Position numbers and translations under genes: made by a program
Shown here: positions 1-6,576 of the stretch, piece after piece
Numbering within the stretch: the first letter of the stretch is position 1
Layout: each line of letters opens with the position of its first letter
From: a virus
DNA: 24,546 bases
Virus record (IMG/VR): IMGVR_UViG_3300037427_000047
Location: 1 to 24,546 of that record
Strand: one strand, 5' to 3'
The notes under the pieces: model-generated
Told to the model about the DNA's origin: nothing
The model's input: only the letters and a program-made list of their open reading frames with translations
The model's database searches: none

Positions 1-130
1 AAGTTCTTACCCCACATGAAACTCCAAAATCTACTTTAGTCTTAGTAATAGCCAGGTTTACTATATCTACAAGAACTGGATTAACCCCTTCTAATCTTTC
101 TATACTTCTACTTGATAATCTGAATGTCAT
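1..130 (-). CDS. Endolysin, M15-type peptidoglycan peptidase (3' part cut by window edge)
   Basis: Only the first 43 codons are present; the gene runs off the left edge. The ATG at 130-128 overlaps the TGA of the upstream gene (127-129). The translation starts MTFRLSSRSIERLEGVNPVL and continues to a DFGVSCGVRT segment. This matches the N-terminus of phage L-alanyl-D-glutamate / D-Ala-D-Ala peptidases of the M15 (VanY-like) family, which typically read FKLSQRSL..L.GVHPDL...V..A......DF.V..G.RT. By family knowledge the product would cleave peptide cross-bridges of the cell wall at the end of infection. The zinc ligands lie beyond the window and cannot be checked. Its place at the end of a run of small membrane-protein genes fits a lysis cassette. 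Family call fairly sure, exact bond specificity not. Confidence 0.8.
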   Translation of the reverse strand, partial: MTFRLSSRSIERLEGVNPVLVDIVNLAITKTKVDFGVSCGVRT

Positions 131-492
131 TTCTTTTTCCCTATTGGATTGAAAAATTTCTTAGCACTTCGTGTGGCGAATGATGCCGCAACAATACTGC
201 CCAAACTTACCTGATACCAAGTCGGCATCCCAGAGAGAGCAAGGAAGCCGTCAGTTACTATCTGCCTACCCCACTCGCCACAGAAACATAATACCAAAGG
301 TATAGAAAAAAGTACAGTAAGCCATTCATCTTTCCAAGAAGATTGACTAGCTCTCATTGCCGCCAAATCCCAGTCAATTTCTCCTGTTGCTTCTTTCATC
401 TTGATGGTAGCTTCTGCTTTTTGAATAGCAGTCTTACCCTCAAGATAAGAAGAGGCTAGAGAACTAACTGATGTAAGTAGTGTACCTATCAT
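127..492 (-). CDS. Holin-like membrane protein, 121 aa
   Basis: The protein has an amphipathic N-terminus (about residues 1-18), a charged middle (20-56, with KAEATIKMKEATGEIDWDL and a W-K-D-E-W block), a hydrophobic helix at about 57-71 and a weaker one at about 92-106. It ends in a very basic tail (KKFFNPIGKKK). The pattern, including the conserved-looking W..EW just before the first helix, recalls the three-helix holins of gene-transfer agents and related phage proteins (GTA_holin_3TM), but I cannot confirm the family. The start ATG at 492 overlaps the stop of the upstream 24-codon gene in an ATGA, and its own stop overlaps the endolysin start, so translation is probably coupled. Position directly before an endolysin makes it the best candidate for the pore-forming holin. 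Confidence 0.6.
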   Translation of the reverse strand: MIGTLLTSVSSLASSYLEGKTAIQKAEATIKMKEATGEIDWDLAAMRASQSSWKDEWLTVLFSIPLVLCFCGEWGRQIVTDGFLALSGMPTWYQVSLGSIVAASFATRSAKKFFNPIGKKK

Positions 493-563
493 TTAGGTTT
501 CTTTATTGGCTTCTTAGGTGGTCTACCTTTCTTACTTCCGTAAGTTCCTTTCCCAGATGGCAT
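489..563 (-). CDS. Tiny basic peptide with an AT-hook-like core, 24 aa
   Basis: A 75-nt ORF begins with ATG at 563-561, behind an excellent Shine-Dalgarno sequence (AAAAAGGAGATTGCT then ATG), and ends with TGA at 489-491 overlapping the next start. The peptide is MPSGKGTYGSKKGRPPKK followed by PIKKPK. It is almost entirely Lys, Gly and Pro, with a KKGRPPKK core that resembles an AT-hook (G-R-P flanked by basic residues). I recall similar very short basic proteins of the GKGTYGS type in marine phages but know no function. The strong ribosome binding site, tight ATGA coupling and non-random composition support a real gene. DNA binding is only an inference from the motif; it could equally bind membrane or RNA. 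Confidence 0.6.
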   Translation of the reverse strand: MPSGKGTYGSKKGRPPKKPIKKPK

Positions 564-589
564 AGCAATCTCCTTTTTATTTTATAATA

Positions 590-700
590 CTATTGTTTCT
601 TTTTTCTTTCAACTCTCAAGCGAATGTAATTAATTGTAGTGTTGGCAGTTATCATTAACACAAGCCACAACTCCCAATAATGTATGTAACCCCAAAGCAT
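590..700 (-). CDS. Small single-span membrane protein, 36 aa
   Basis: The ORF starts at ATG 700-698, overlapping the stop of the preceding gene in TAATG, and ends at TAG 590-592. The peptide begins MLWGYIHYWELWLVLMITAN, with one hydrophobic stretch at about residues 8-25, and ends in a basic tail (RLRVERKKKQ). There is no strong Shine-Dalgarno of its own, so expression would depend on translational coupling. Topology and place fit an auxiliary lysis protein such as a holin partner or antiholin. No family is recognised. It is supported by the stop-start overlap and by filling the gap between two real genes, not by similarity. Confidence 0.45.
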   Translation of the reverse strand: MLWGYIHYWELWLVLMITANTTINYIRLRVERKKKQ

Positions 701-906
701 TATTTCTTTTCACTCCCTAACCAAAGAGAGAAGCAAGCACTAAAGCAACCAAACACTACTGAACAAAAACCAGACTGCTCAATAGTAGGGTTTTCTAAAC
801 TCATCATCCAGAGAGTAACTTGAAAGCACATGATAGTAATTGCTATCATCATTAAGCGAGGAAGTATTTTCCACCTCAAGAATCTTTCCATTGTAACTTC
901 AGCCAT
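700..906 (-). CDS. Two-helix membrane protein, candidate holin, 68 aa
   Basis: Sequence seen: MAEVTMERFLRWKILPRLMM, a hydrophobic helix at about residues 15-35, a short turn with NPTIEQS, a second helix at about 46-63 and a C-terminal SEKK. Two helices with a short polar loop and a basic end is the shape of class II holins. The R-W-K-I-x-P-R-L-M-M start and the NPTIEQS turn resemble a family I recall from marine podoviruses and myoviruses that is often left hypothetical. The gene starts in a TAATG overlap with the lipoprotein gene upstream and ends in TAATG with the 36-aa gene downstream. Membrane protein is secure; holin is an inference from context, and the 121-aa protein competes for that role. 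Confidence 0.65.
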   Translation of the reverse strand: MAEVTMERFLRWKILPRLMMIAITIMCFQVTLWMMSLENPTIEQSGFCSVVFGCFSACFSLWLGSEKK

Positions 907-1292
907 TATTTAAACGCCTCCTTCATTGAGTTTAATAAGTCTTTAACTGTGATTCTTTTTTCTCTTGGTTCGTAGAGACATACGATTTGACGAGGGCAAG
1001 CGTCAATGCTCTCCATGATTTCGATTCCCCCACTATTGTTTGCTCCTTCGTATAAGCACCAATATTGTCTTGTTGTTTTTCCTCTGAATGATTCATGTAC
1101 CTTCTCAATCTTTTTTAGTCTACATATAGTATAACCACCATTATCTAGTGTAGGTCTATAGTAATGTTCATGTGCTTCGGTCAAGCAGGAAGAGACCATA
1201 AGCAAAACCGCAGAGGATAGCAATGCCGATACCAAAGGTACAGATGCCAATAGTCCACATAATAATCTTTTCTTTACGCTCTTGTGCCTCAT
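906..1292 (-). CDS. Predicted lipoprotein, spanin-like position, 128 aa
   Basis: From the ATG at 1292 (preceded by GAAAGAAG) the protein starts MRHKSVKKRL, then a long hydrophobic stretch (11-32) ending in V-S-S-C with Cys36, which fits a lipobox. A mature lipoprotein would begin at Cys36. The remainder (about 93 residues) is soluble and Cys-rich, with YTICRLKK, YWCLYEG, DACPRQIVCLYEP and a helical end. The first 125 nt overlap the 162-aa gene in another frame, so the signal peptide and the upstream protein's membrane helix are encoded by the same DNA. Overlap of a lipoprotein gene with a membrane-protein gene in a lysis cassette recalls Rz/Rz1 spanins, though neither partner has typical spanin features. 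An internal ATG at 1199 would remove the signal peptide and is less likely. Confidence 0.65.
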   Translation of the reverse strand: MRHKSVKKRLLCGLLASVPLVSALLSSAVLLMVSSCLTEAHEHYYRPTLDNGGYTICRLKKIEKVHESFRGKTTRQYWCLYEGANNSGGIEIMESIDACPRQIVCLYEPREKRITVKDLLNSMKEAFK

Positions 1293-1656
1293 ATACTTCT
1301 TTCTGTCTGCGTTTCCTTATCTGCCCTTCCATACCTATAAGTTCATCCCATGCTTTTGTTCCATGAGTAAACATTATGAAAGTCTTTAGCTCGTCTCGTT
1401 GTTGGTCTAGCTTTTTTTTAGCGGCAAATGCTTCGATAGCTTCTTGCTCTATGCTCTGTCCATTAAATACTTTGGAAAATAAGGTGGGATTCTTAGACCT
1501 CTTCTCTATATTAGCTACATCAGATACAGCACCCATCCATTTAGATAGGTCTTGAGTCATAGACTCAAGTTCTCTACCTGCCATAAACGCTTTCTTTATT
1601 CCCCCAAATGCGGCAGTCGCAGTTGAGATAGCCGCACTTATAGTGAGAGGGTCCAT
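1168..1656 (-). CDS. Tail-anchored coiled-coil membrane protein, 162 aa
   Basis: The protein begins MDPLTISAAISTATAAFGGI, a small-residue amphipathic helix. It continues with a long charged helical region (about 24-130; AAKKKLDQQRDELKTF and QIRKRRQKEVYEAQERKEK) and ends in one strong membrane helix at about 131-157 followed by DRST. It resembles a hypothetical family I recall next to lysis genes in marine podoviruses (MDP.t...A...A..G.kKA start, G...W.E.......IR..R). Function is not known; an inner-membrane partner of the overlapping lipoprotein is possible, although a spanin would normally carry its helix at the N-terminus. The start codon at 1656 lies just after the stop of the 56-aa gene with little Shine-Dalgarno, so coupling is likely. 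Confidence 0.65.
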   Translation of the reverse strand: MDPLTISAAISTATAAFGGIKKAFMAGRELESMTQDLSKWMGAVSDVANIEKRSKNPTLFSKVFNGQSIEQEAIEAFAAKKKLDQQRDELKTFIMFTHGTKAWDELIGMEGQIRKRRQKEVYEAQERKEKIIMWTIGICTFGIGIAILCGFAYGLFLLDRST

Positions 1657-1657
1657 C

Positions 1658-1828
1658 TTACATCCGTATAACTATGCTTATTAATAGAAGAAGAGTAGCA
1701 CCAGTAGAAGCAAGCATGATAGATTCAAGTCGCTTAACACGATTAAACAAATCTTTAAACTGAATAGTGGTTTCAGTTTCGAGGCGAGCAGTGCGTGTAT
1801 CAAGAGAGTTTAGTGTTGGCTTGCTCAT
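1658..1828 (-). CDS. Small coiled-coil plus membrane helix protein, 56 aa
   Basis: ATG at 1828-1826, TAA at 1658-1660. The N-terminal half is polar and heptad-like (TRTARLETETTIQFKDLFNR then VKRLESIM). The C-terminal half (about 38-55) is a hydrophobic helix with small residues ending in IVIRM. This soluble coiled coil plus C-terminal anchor is the architecture of XhlA-like haemolysin/holin-associated proteins and of many small phage proteins; no specific family is claimed. It begins 3 nt after the stop of the upstream tail-chaperone-like gene and ends one base before the start of the 162-aa gene. Tight packing and coherent topology support it. Confidence 0.55.
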   Translation of the reverse strand: MSKPTLNSLDTRTARLETETTIQFKDLFNRVKRLESIMLASTGATLLLLISIVIRM

Positions 1829-1831
1829 TTA

Positions 1832-2335
1832 TTAACTCGGTTTAGTAGGCCAAGTAATGCCATTTATTTTTATTCCATCATTATCTTTTTCAGTATTAAG
1901 AGATGCAGAAGGATTCCATTTTGAAGTTCCTGCCGCAGGTAAATCTCTAAGTTCTTGTCTGTATGTTTTCCAATTGCTAGGTACAGCAGAACCAGACTCT
2001 AATGCTTTTAAGGCAACCCAATCAGATTCTGTTAAAAAACTATTCCTTTGGTCTTTTGCTAGTTCTGTTATTTCATCCTGAGAAAGCGCATCTACTTTTG
2101 CTTGAGTCCATGCGTGGTCATTCGAATGGTCATCAGCTTTTTCTTTAGTATTTCTTTTTGCACCTTCAGTAGCAAAACTTGGAACACTTCCTGATTTTGG
2201 TCCGAAGTCAAAAGCAAGAGCATCAAAGTCATCTTCAGTCATACTGTCTTTCATAAGTATGTGAGCATAGCTACCATCTGAATAAGTAACAGTAGCAATA
2301 CCGCTTTCTATTTTTGCAATTGTATATTCACTCAT
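1832..2335 (-). CDS. Tail fibre / tail assembly chaperone-like protein, 167 aa
   Basis: The C-terminal half carries RNSFLTESDWVALKALESG, then NWKTYRQELRDLP and a terminal ITWPTKPS. This R..LL..tDW..l....p..W..YRq.LRdlP...WP..P pattern is characteristic of small phage proteins encoded directly after tail fibre or adhesin genes (tail fibre assembly and tail assembly chaperone families). The N-terminal part (1-80) is a beta-rich segment with SDGSYAHILMKDSMTEDDF and a charged linker. By analogy it would help fold or trimerise the fibre/adhesin proteins upstream without necessarily staying in the virion. The start at 2335 follows the stop of the upstream gene by 4 nt. Confidence is good in the motif class, lower in the exact role. 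Confidence 0.65.
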   Translation of the reverse strand: MSEYTIAKIESGIATVTYSDGSYAHILMKDSMTEDDFDALAFDFGPKSGSVPSFATEGAKRNTKEKADDHSNDHAWTQAKVDALSQDEITELAKDQRNSFLTESDWVALKALESGSAVPSNWKTYRQELRDLPAAGTSKWNPSASLNTEKDNDGIKINGITWPTKPS

Positions 2336-2339
2336 AAGT

Positions 2340-3113
2340 TTACCTTTCTTTTGAACGCCAATTATCTCTGTAATGATTTTTAATTTGTCTTTTCATAATA
2401 GACTCAGCTTTGCTTGTTTCTTTTTCATCCACTTTGTTTTTAAATCTAAGATTTAATTTTGAATTAACTCGTTTAAATGGGATAACTTGAGCAATAGGAG
2501 TGCCTATATTTACTGTACCTGCAAATCCTTTATTAATAAAAAAAGGAAAATTAACTGGATGAGGGTATGTATCTGTATCTACAACACCACTGATTATCTT
2601 TATAGGAATATCATCTCGGTGTTGAGGTGTTATGTAAAGACACGACCAACCTTTCGGAGTTACAATTTTCCAAGGGTTTGTAAGTTTATAGATAATGTTT
2701 GGGAGTATATCTGTGTTTAAAGTAGTGTCATCTATTTGTTTTTTTGTGTGAGATGATAACGCATACAATTCGTGTTCTCGTCGAGAACTTACTGGGATTG
2801 GATTATTATCGTAAGCCGTTTCATTACGAATAAAAATATCGTGCCATAGTGGAATAGCAAATCCAGTTTTCATCATGTCAACGAAAGGCATACACTTTTT
2901 AATACTTGTATTATCTGTAAGATTTTCACCAGATAGTTTAGAAGGCTCTACATTTAACTCATGCCCTTTCATTTTGTCAGGAAAAAACCTAGCCATTAAA
3001 TCTGGCTTTGGAGCAATCTCATAATCAAAATCTTCACCTCTATTATAGATGAAATCTATATCTACAAGTTCATTATCTTCTGCTCTTTTTTTTATTTTAA
3101 GAAGTTGCGCCAT
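2340..3113 (-). CDS. DUF6065-like protein, 257 aa
   Basis: Landmarks seen are CMPFVDMMKTGFAIPL (74-89), YKLTNPWKIVTPKGWSCLYI (142-161), GVVDTDTYPHPVNFPF (176-191) and GTPIAQVIPFKR (204-215). This order (cpPflDam..GyviPl, NPW.I.TP.GyS.lf, GvVDTDtY..vnfPf, GTPI.QviPFkR) matches the DUF6065 group I know from cyanophages and other marine phages, of unknown function. The last two motifs look superficially like dUTPase motifs III and IV, which may mean a related beta fold. No enzymatic claim is made. The gene overlaps the glycine-rich adhesin gene by 17 nt and is clearly more AT-rich than the capsid and tail genes. Lying between an adhesin and a chaperone, it may be a tail accessory or host-range gene. 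Confidence 0.65.
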   Translation of the reverse strand: MAQLLKIKKRAEDNELVDIDFIYNRGEDFDYEIAPKPDLMARFFPDKMKGHELNVEPSKLSGENLTDNTSIKKCMPFVDMMKTGFAIPLWHDIFIRNETAYDNNPIPVSSRREHELYALSSHTKKQIDDTTLNTDILPNIIYKLTNPWKIVTPKGWSCLYITPQHRDDIPIKIISGVVDTDTYPHPVNFPFFINKGFAGTVNIGTPIAQVIPFKRVNSKLNLRFKNKVDEKETSKAESIMKRQIKNHYRDNWRSKER

Positions 3114-4191
3114 TAATAGTTCCGCTATTTGATATTATGTTTATTGAACCAGATGAAAAGGATGCCGCTTTCCCTGCCGCACCACCTGAACCTGCTGAAC
3201 CTCCACTTGAACCTCCGCTTCCATTAGAAACATTTCCGTTTGCTCCAGTTGAACCAGTTGAACCTGCACTTCCATTTGAACCTGTCGCTCCTGCCGCTCC
3301 TCCATTTCCTCCGTTTCCACCGTTCCCACCAGTTCCACCAGTACCTGCATTTGTGCCACCGCTTGCTCCACCAGAACCAGATGAAGAACTAGAACCAGAA
3401 CCTGCGGATTGACCATAGCCAAATCCTACTGCACCTGCTCCACCTGCTCCACCTGCTCCACCCGAACCGCCTGATGTATTACTTGTAGTTTGTGTATCTC
3501 TACGAATTTCATAAAGTGGATAATAATCGTTCCAAGCACCAGATGACCTTAAAGTACCTCTGTGATAGTGTGGGTCAGAATTATTGCCAGGATATACTGT
3601 AGAATTTCTATAGTTGTGTGCCGCAATTTCATTTGAACCATTCGCCGCCCAATATATAGACGCAAAGTTAGTTACGGCTTGCCACTTGTATATATTCTGC
3701 GCCCAGTTTGGATAGTTACTACCAGTTGTAACATACATCCAAGAACTTTCAGACCAACTTGTGTAACTTCCGTTTCCACCCGAACCACCCTGACCACCGC
3801 CACCACCGCCTGCTCCGCCACCACCGCCACCAGAAATTGTGCCAGTATTGATTAAATCAAAGCTATGTGCTGAAGTTATTGCGTGACCACCTGCACCTCC
3901 GTTACTACCAGTGCCACCGTTTGCACTACCTGCCGAACCTGCCGAACCACCTAAACCTTTAATTGTACCTGCGTTTTCTATTTGAAGAATGCCACCCATA
4001 CCAGATGGAATTGTCATTGGGCCTAAGTCAACACCTGATGGAATAATTAAAATCTTTGGTGTACCTGATTGATAGTCAGCAGTACCAAACGCAGTTTGAA
4101 CATTAAATGTACTTGCGGAACTAGCCGTTGCAAATATAGAGCGGTTTGGAAATGAACCAAACCCTAATACATTATAACCAAAGCTGCTCAT
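3097..4191 (-). CDS. Glycine-rich tail-tip / adhesin-like protein, 364 aa
   Basis: N-terminal residues 1-75 form a conventional beta-rich head that leads into IENAGTIKGLGG. Two long Gly/Ser/Ala blocks follow (about 75-140 and 240-342), with runs such as SGGGGGGAGGGGGGQGGSGG and GTGGTGGNGGNGGNGGAAGA. Between them sits an aromatic-rich island (about 142-236; SWMYVTTGSNYPNWAQNIYKW and later NDYYPLYEI). The protein ends with INIISNSGTINGATS, an I-x-N-x-G-x-I element like the two near the N-terminus. Glycine-rich adhesins of T-even-like phages (gp38 type) fold as polyglycine-II sandwiches with variable loops for receptor contact, so a host-recognition role is the natural inference. Its stop lies inside the next gene (17-nt overlap). 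The tail fibre gene ends at its start. Confidence 0.7.
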   Translation of the reverse strand: MSSFGYNVLGFGSFPNRSIFATASSASTFNVQTAFGTADYQSGTPKILIIPSGVDLGPMTIPSGMGGILQIENAGTIKGLGGSAGSAGSANGGTGSNGGAGGHAITSAHSFDLINTGTISGGGGGGAGGGGGGQGGSGGNGSYTSWSESSWMYVTTGSNYPNWAQNIYKWQAVTNFASIYWAANGSNEIAAHNYRNSTVYPGNNSDPHYHRGTLRSSGAWNDYYPLYEIRRDTQTTSNTSGGSGGAGGAGGAGAVGFGYGQSAGSGSSSSSGSGGASGGTNAGTGGTGGNGGNGGNGGAAGATGSNGSAGSTGSTGANGNVSNGSGGSSGGSAGSGGAAGKAASFSSGSINIISNSGTINGATS

Positions 4192-6575
4192 TAGGCATCA
4201 TTCGCTGCATCTGTTGTAAAGAATAGTTTTATACCCAATAGTCTAGCATCGCCCGATTGGTCATCAGCAGAAACATCTCGCATTATTCTAAAGATACATA
4301 AATCTTCTGCCGCAGGTGAACCTGCTATAGTTACAGCACCAGACTCAGCAGTAATATTTAAATCACCCGAAGTTCCAGAATGGGCTTTAGCAGTCGGAGC
4401 CACCGCAGTACCAAATGCCGTGTTTAAATCTCCATTGTCAGAGAAAGAAACTCCACTCAATGCCCAAGAAACATCTCCAGTATTTGTACCAGATACAGTA
4501 AAGTAAGCTGAGAATGTAACTGTTCCTTCATTCCATGATTTCGGAAATGCTACTGAAAACTGTGCGTGTTCATCCGAAGAGGCATCGAAATCTAAGCACT
4601 TTAACTCAGGCCCATTTGATAATTCAACTTGAGCCAAAGCCGCACACCCATTGGTACTTTCTGGATACATAGCAGCGGCAGGAACCCACATAGTTTCTTT
4701 GCCTTGCTTTTTAACTGTATCAAGAGAAAGATCACTTGTTAATTCTGCGTAAGTTCTTCCCTTAACGTGGCTACTGCCTGCTAATAGAATATCATTTGTT
4801 GTAACTGCTTCTTCCAGTTTTAAAGCATTAGTATCTGACTTACCGAAAGTTAAAGCCGCTTGACCACCAATATCACTTAAAGTCTCTGCTGCCGTTCTTC
4901 CCTCAACTGAAGTGCCGTCAATTCTCAAAAAGTCATTGTCACTTACTGCTGCATTGGCAGCTAAGACATTTCCGTTTGAAATACCGATTGTGATGGTTGG
5001 TATAGCGTTCCAACTTGATCCATCATAAAATTTTAAAGTATTCGATGAACTATTATAAAATAAATCTCCTTCGTCTAAAGAACTAGACGGATCAGAAGAA
5101 CCTACTCTATATCTTTCGGCAAATGAATTAACTCCAGAAATATTAGATGCCGTTGTATTTACGTTAGCTATAGAGCCTGCAACTGTAGCTATATTAGTAA
5201 CAACTCCTGATGCGCCAAGCGTTGCCATGTTTGTGACATTTGCAGATGTAGCTAAAAGTCCCATGTCTTCTATGACTGATGCCACACCTAAAAGGCCCAT
5301 GTCCTCAATTACTGCGCTCGTTGCCAAAAGTGCCATATCGTCAATAACTGTGGACACGGCCAATAGCGATAGGTCTTCGATTATCGCAGTGGTGGCAAGC
5401 ATCGACATATCGGTTATTACCGCAGATGCTGCTAGTGCGTTGATGTTTGTTTGGTTTGATGAAGATGGAGTAGTTGCTTGCCAAGCACTACCATTATAAA
5501 CCATCATAACATTGTTACTTGAGTTAAAGTATAGATCGCCTGCATTTAACCCTGATGATGGGTCTGATGATGCAGAGCCGTGATATTGGCCCGTGAAGGT
5601 ACTTAAACTGGACGCGGCAGAGGTAGCACTAGCAGCTGCTTTAGCAGCGTAATGCAATGCCGAATAACCAGTAGTAGAGCCATCAGCCAATGTGAACTGA
5701 CTATCTTCAACCGTGACCGCGTATTTGCCTGCGTCTGCTGCTTTGTTAGTTGCTATCGTGGCTTGAGCGGTTGCCGTGTCTTTATGCCCAGATGCCGTGG
5801 ATGCACTGGAGGCACTTGCAGTAGCAGAGCTTGCAGCCGCAGTAGCAGATGTAGCCGCAGAAACTGCATCGACTAATAATGCGAAATGATCGGTATCTGT
5901 AAGTGTGTCACCAACTGCTGAGTCAGCAACGCAGATGTAAATATTATTGAGTTGAGCAGTGGTGGAACCTTTTACAATATCTCTTTGAACAAAGGCTGCC
6001 GTGGTTGTAGTTGCGCTAGTTCCTTTGTATGTGCCTAGTTCCTGAGTAACAGATATTTCACCACTAGAGTCAAAAGCAAGGATCTTTGAGGCTCTATCCG
6101 TTGCTGAGTTGGTAAACTCCGTGCTAGTCATCGTATTTGTTTTTGATAGCTTGAGTGTACGACCCAATTCCTCATCATGTGAGTGAATCATAAAGGTCAG
6201 CTTATCTAATGCGTCCTCGAAAGACGAAGCCGAAAATGGGTCGTTAGGAACGAGATCGAATCCTTGGGTCATAGGCTGCTCTCGAAGCAGAATTACAGTC
6301 TCACCTGATGCAGGCCGATAGTCCGTGGCACTATAATGGCTATCCGATCCTGAGCCAGTATTGTGTTTGAATAATACCGCTCCACCACTAGCCGAACCAG
6401 CACCCGTAATAATGTAATGCGTATTTAGAGTCTTTGTCGTTTCTGCGCCCGTAGTAGATCGCACTATGACTGTCAGATCCGCGTCTGCAAATATTTTGAA
6501 TCCATAGGCAAAACTATGTGTGGTGGCATTGCTAGTAGTATACGATGCTCTGTTTGTTGCGCTAGAAACTGTCAT
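4191..6575 (-). CDS. Tail fibre protein with T7 gp17-type N-terminal domain, 794 aa
   Basis: Residues 1-145 are a clear T7 gp17-like tail-attachment domain (RASYTTSNATTHSFAYGFKI, ETVILLREQPMTQGFDLVPN, FEDALDKLTFMIHSHDEELG then RTLKLSK). Next come a beta module (about 165-240), an Ala/Ser/Thr-rich probable coiled coil (240-325), a YxGS..DPSSGLNAGDLYFNSS module (331-367), seven 12-residue repeats (381-464), and a second copy of the module (489-525). A further beta region follows, then a C-terminal beta-sandwich-like domain (about 628-794; WVPAAAMYPESTNGCAAL, LDFDASSDEHAQFSVAFPKS, LGIKLFFTTDAAND). That terminal domain recurs in marine phage structural proteins. The N-terminus would dock on the tail nozzle, and the distal parts probably carry or hold receptor-binding elements, with the glycine-rich protein downstream as possible tip. 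The gene starts one base after the stop codon of the 1126-aa gene. Confidence 0.88.
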   Translation of the reverse strand: MTVSSATNRASYTTSNATTHSFAYGFKIFADADLTVIVRSTTGAETTKTLNTHYIITGAGSASGGAVLFKHNTGSGSDSHYSATDYRPASGETVILLREQPMTQGFDLVPNDPFSASSFEDALDKLTFMIHSHDEELGRTLKLSKTNTMTSTEFTNSATDRASKILAFDSSGEISVTQELGTYKGTSATTTTAAFVQRDIVKGSTTAQLNNIYICVADSAVGDTLTDTDHFALLVDAVSAATSATAAASSATASASSASTASGHKDTATAQATIATNKAADAGKYAVTVEDSQFTLADGSTTGYSALHYAAKAAASATSAASSLSTFTGQYHGSASSDPSSGLNAGDLYFNSSNNVMMVYNGSAWQATTPSSSNQTNINALAASAVITDMSMLATTAIIEDLSLLAVSTVIDDMALLATSAVIEDMGLLGVASVIEDMGLLATSANVTNMATLGASGVVTNIATVAGSIANVNTTASNISGVNSFAERYRVGSSDPSSSLDEGDLFYNSSSNTLKFYDGSSWNAIPTITIGISNGNVLAANAAVSDNDFLRIDGTSVEGRTAAETLSDIGGQAALTFGKSDTNALKLEEAVTTNDILLAGSSHVKGRTYAELTSDLSLDTVKKQGKETMWVPAAAMYPESTNGCAALAQVELSNGPELKCLDFDASSDEHAQFSVAFPKSWNEGTVTFSAYFTVSGTNTGDVSWALSGVSFSDNGDLNTAFGTAVAPTAKAHSGTSGDLNITAESGAVTIAGSPAAEDLCIFRIMRDVSADDQSGDARLLGIKLFFTTDAANDA
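5184..5435 (-). repeat. Seven tandem 36-bp repeats inside the tail fibre gene
   Basis: Residues 381-464 of the fibre consist of seven consecutive 12-residue units of the type LATSAVIEDMGL, LGVASVIEDMGL, LAVSTVIDDMAL, with a degenerate eighth at the end. Hydrophobic residues recur at fixed places and an acidic pair (ED, DD, TD) or TN occupies the same position each time. The DNA repeats with a 36-bp period but the copies are diverged. A 12-residue period suggests a repeated shaft element (triple beta-helix or coiled-coil turn). Copy number could change by recombination and so change fibre length. Confidence 0.85.
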
Positions 6576-6576
6576 T

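Noticed and set aside
3137-3422. Long open frames on both strands within the glycine-rich gene (one proline/glutamate-rich, one valine/glutamine-rich)
   Set aside because: They are other-frame readings of the GGN-rich repeats, lack ribosome binding sites and have artificial low-complexity compositions.
5184-5435. CRISPR-like array from the 36-bp period
   Set aside because: Repeats are contiguous and diverged, have no spacers, and translate in frame as a 12-residue protein repeat of the fibre.
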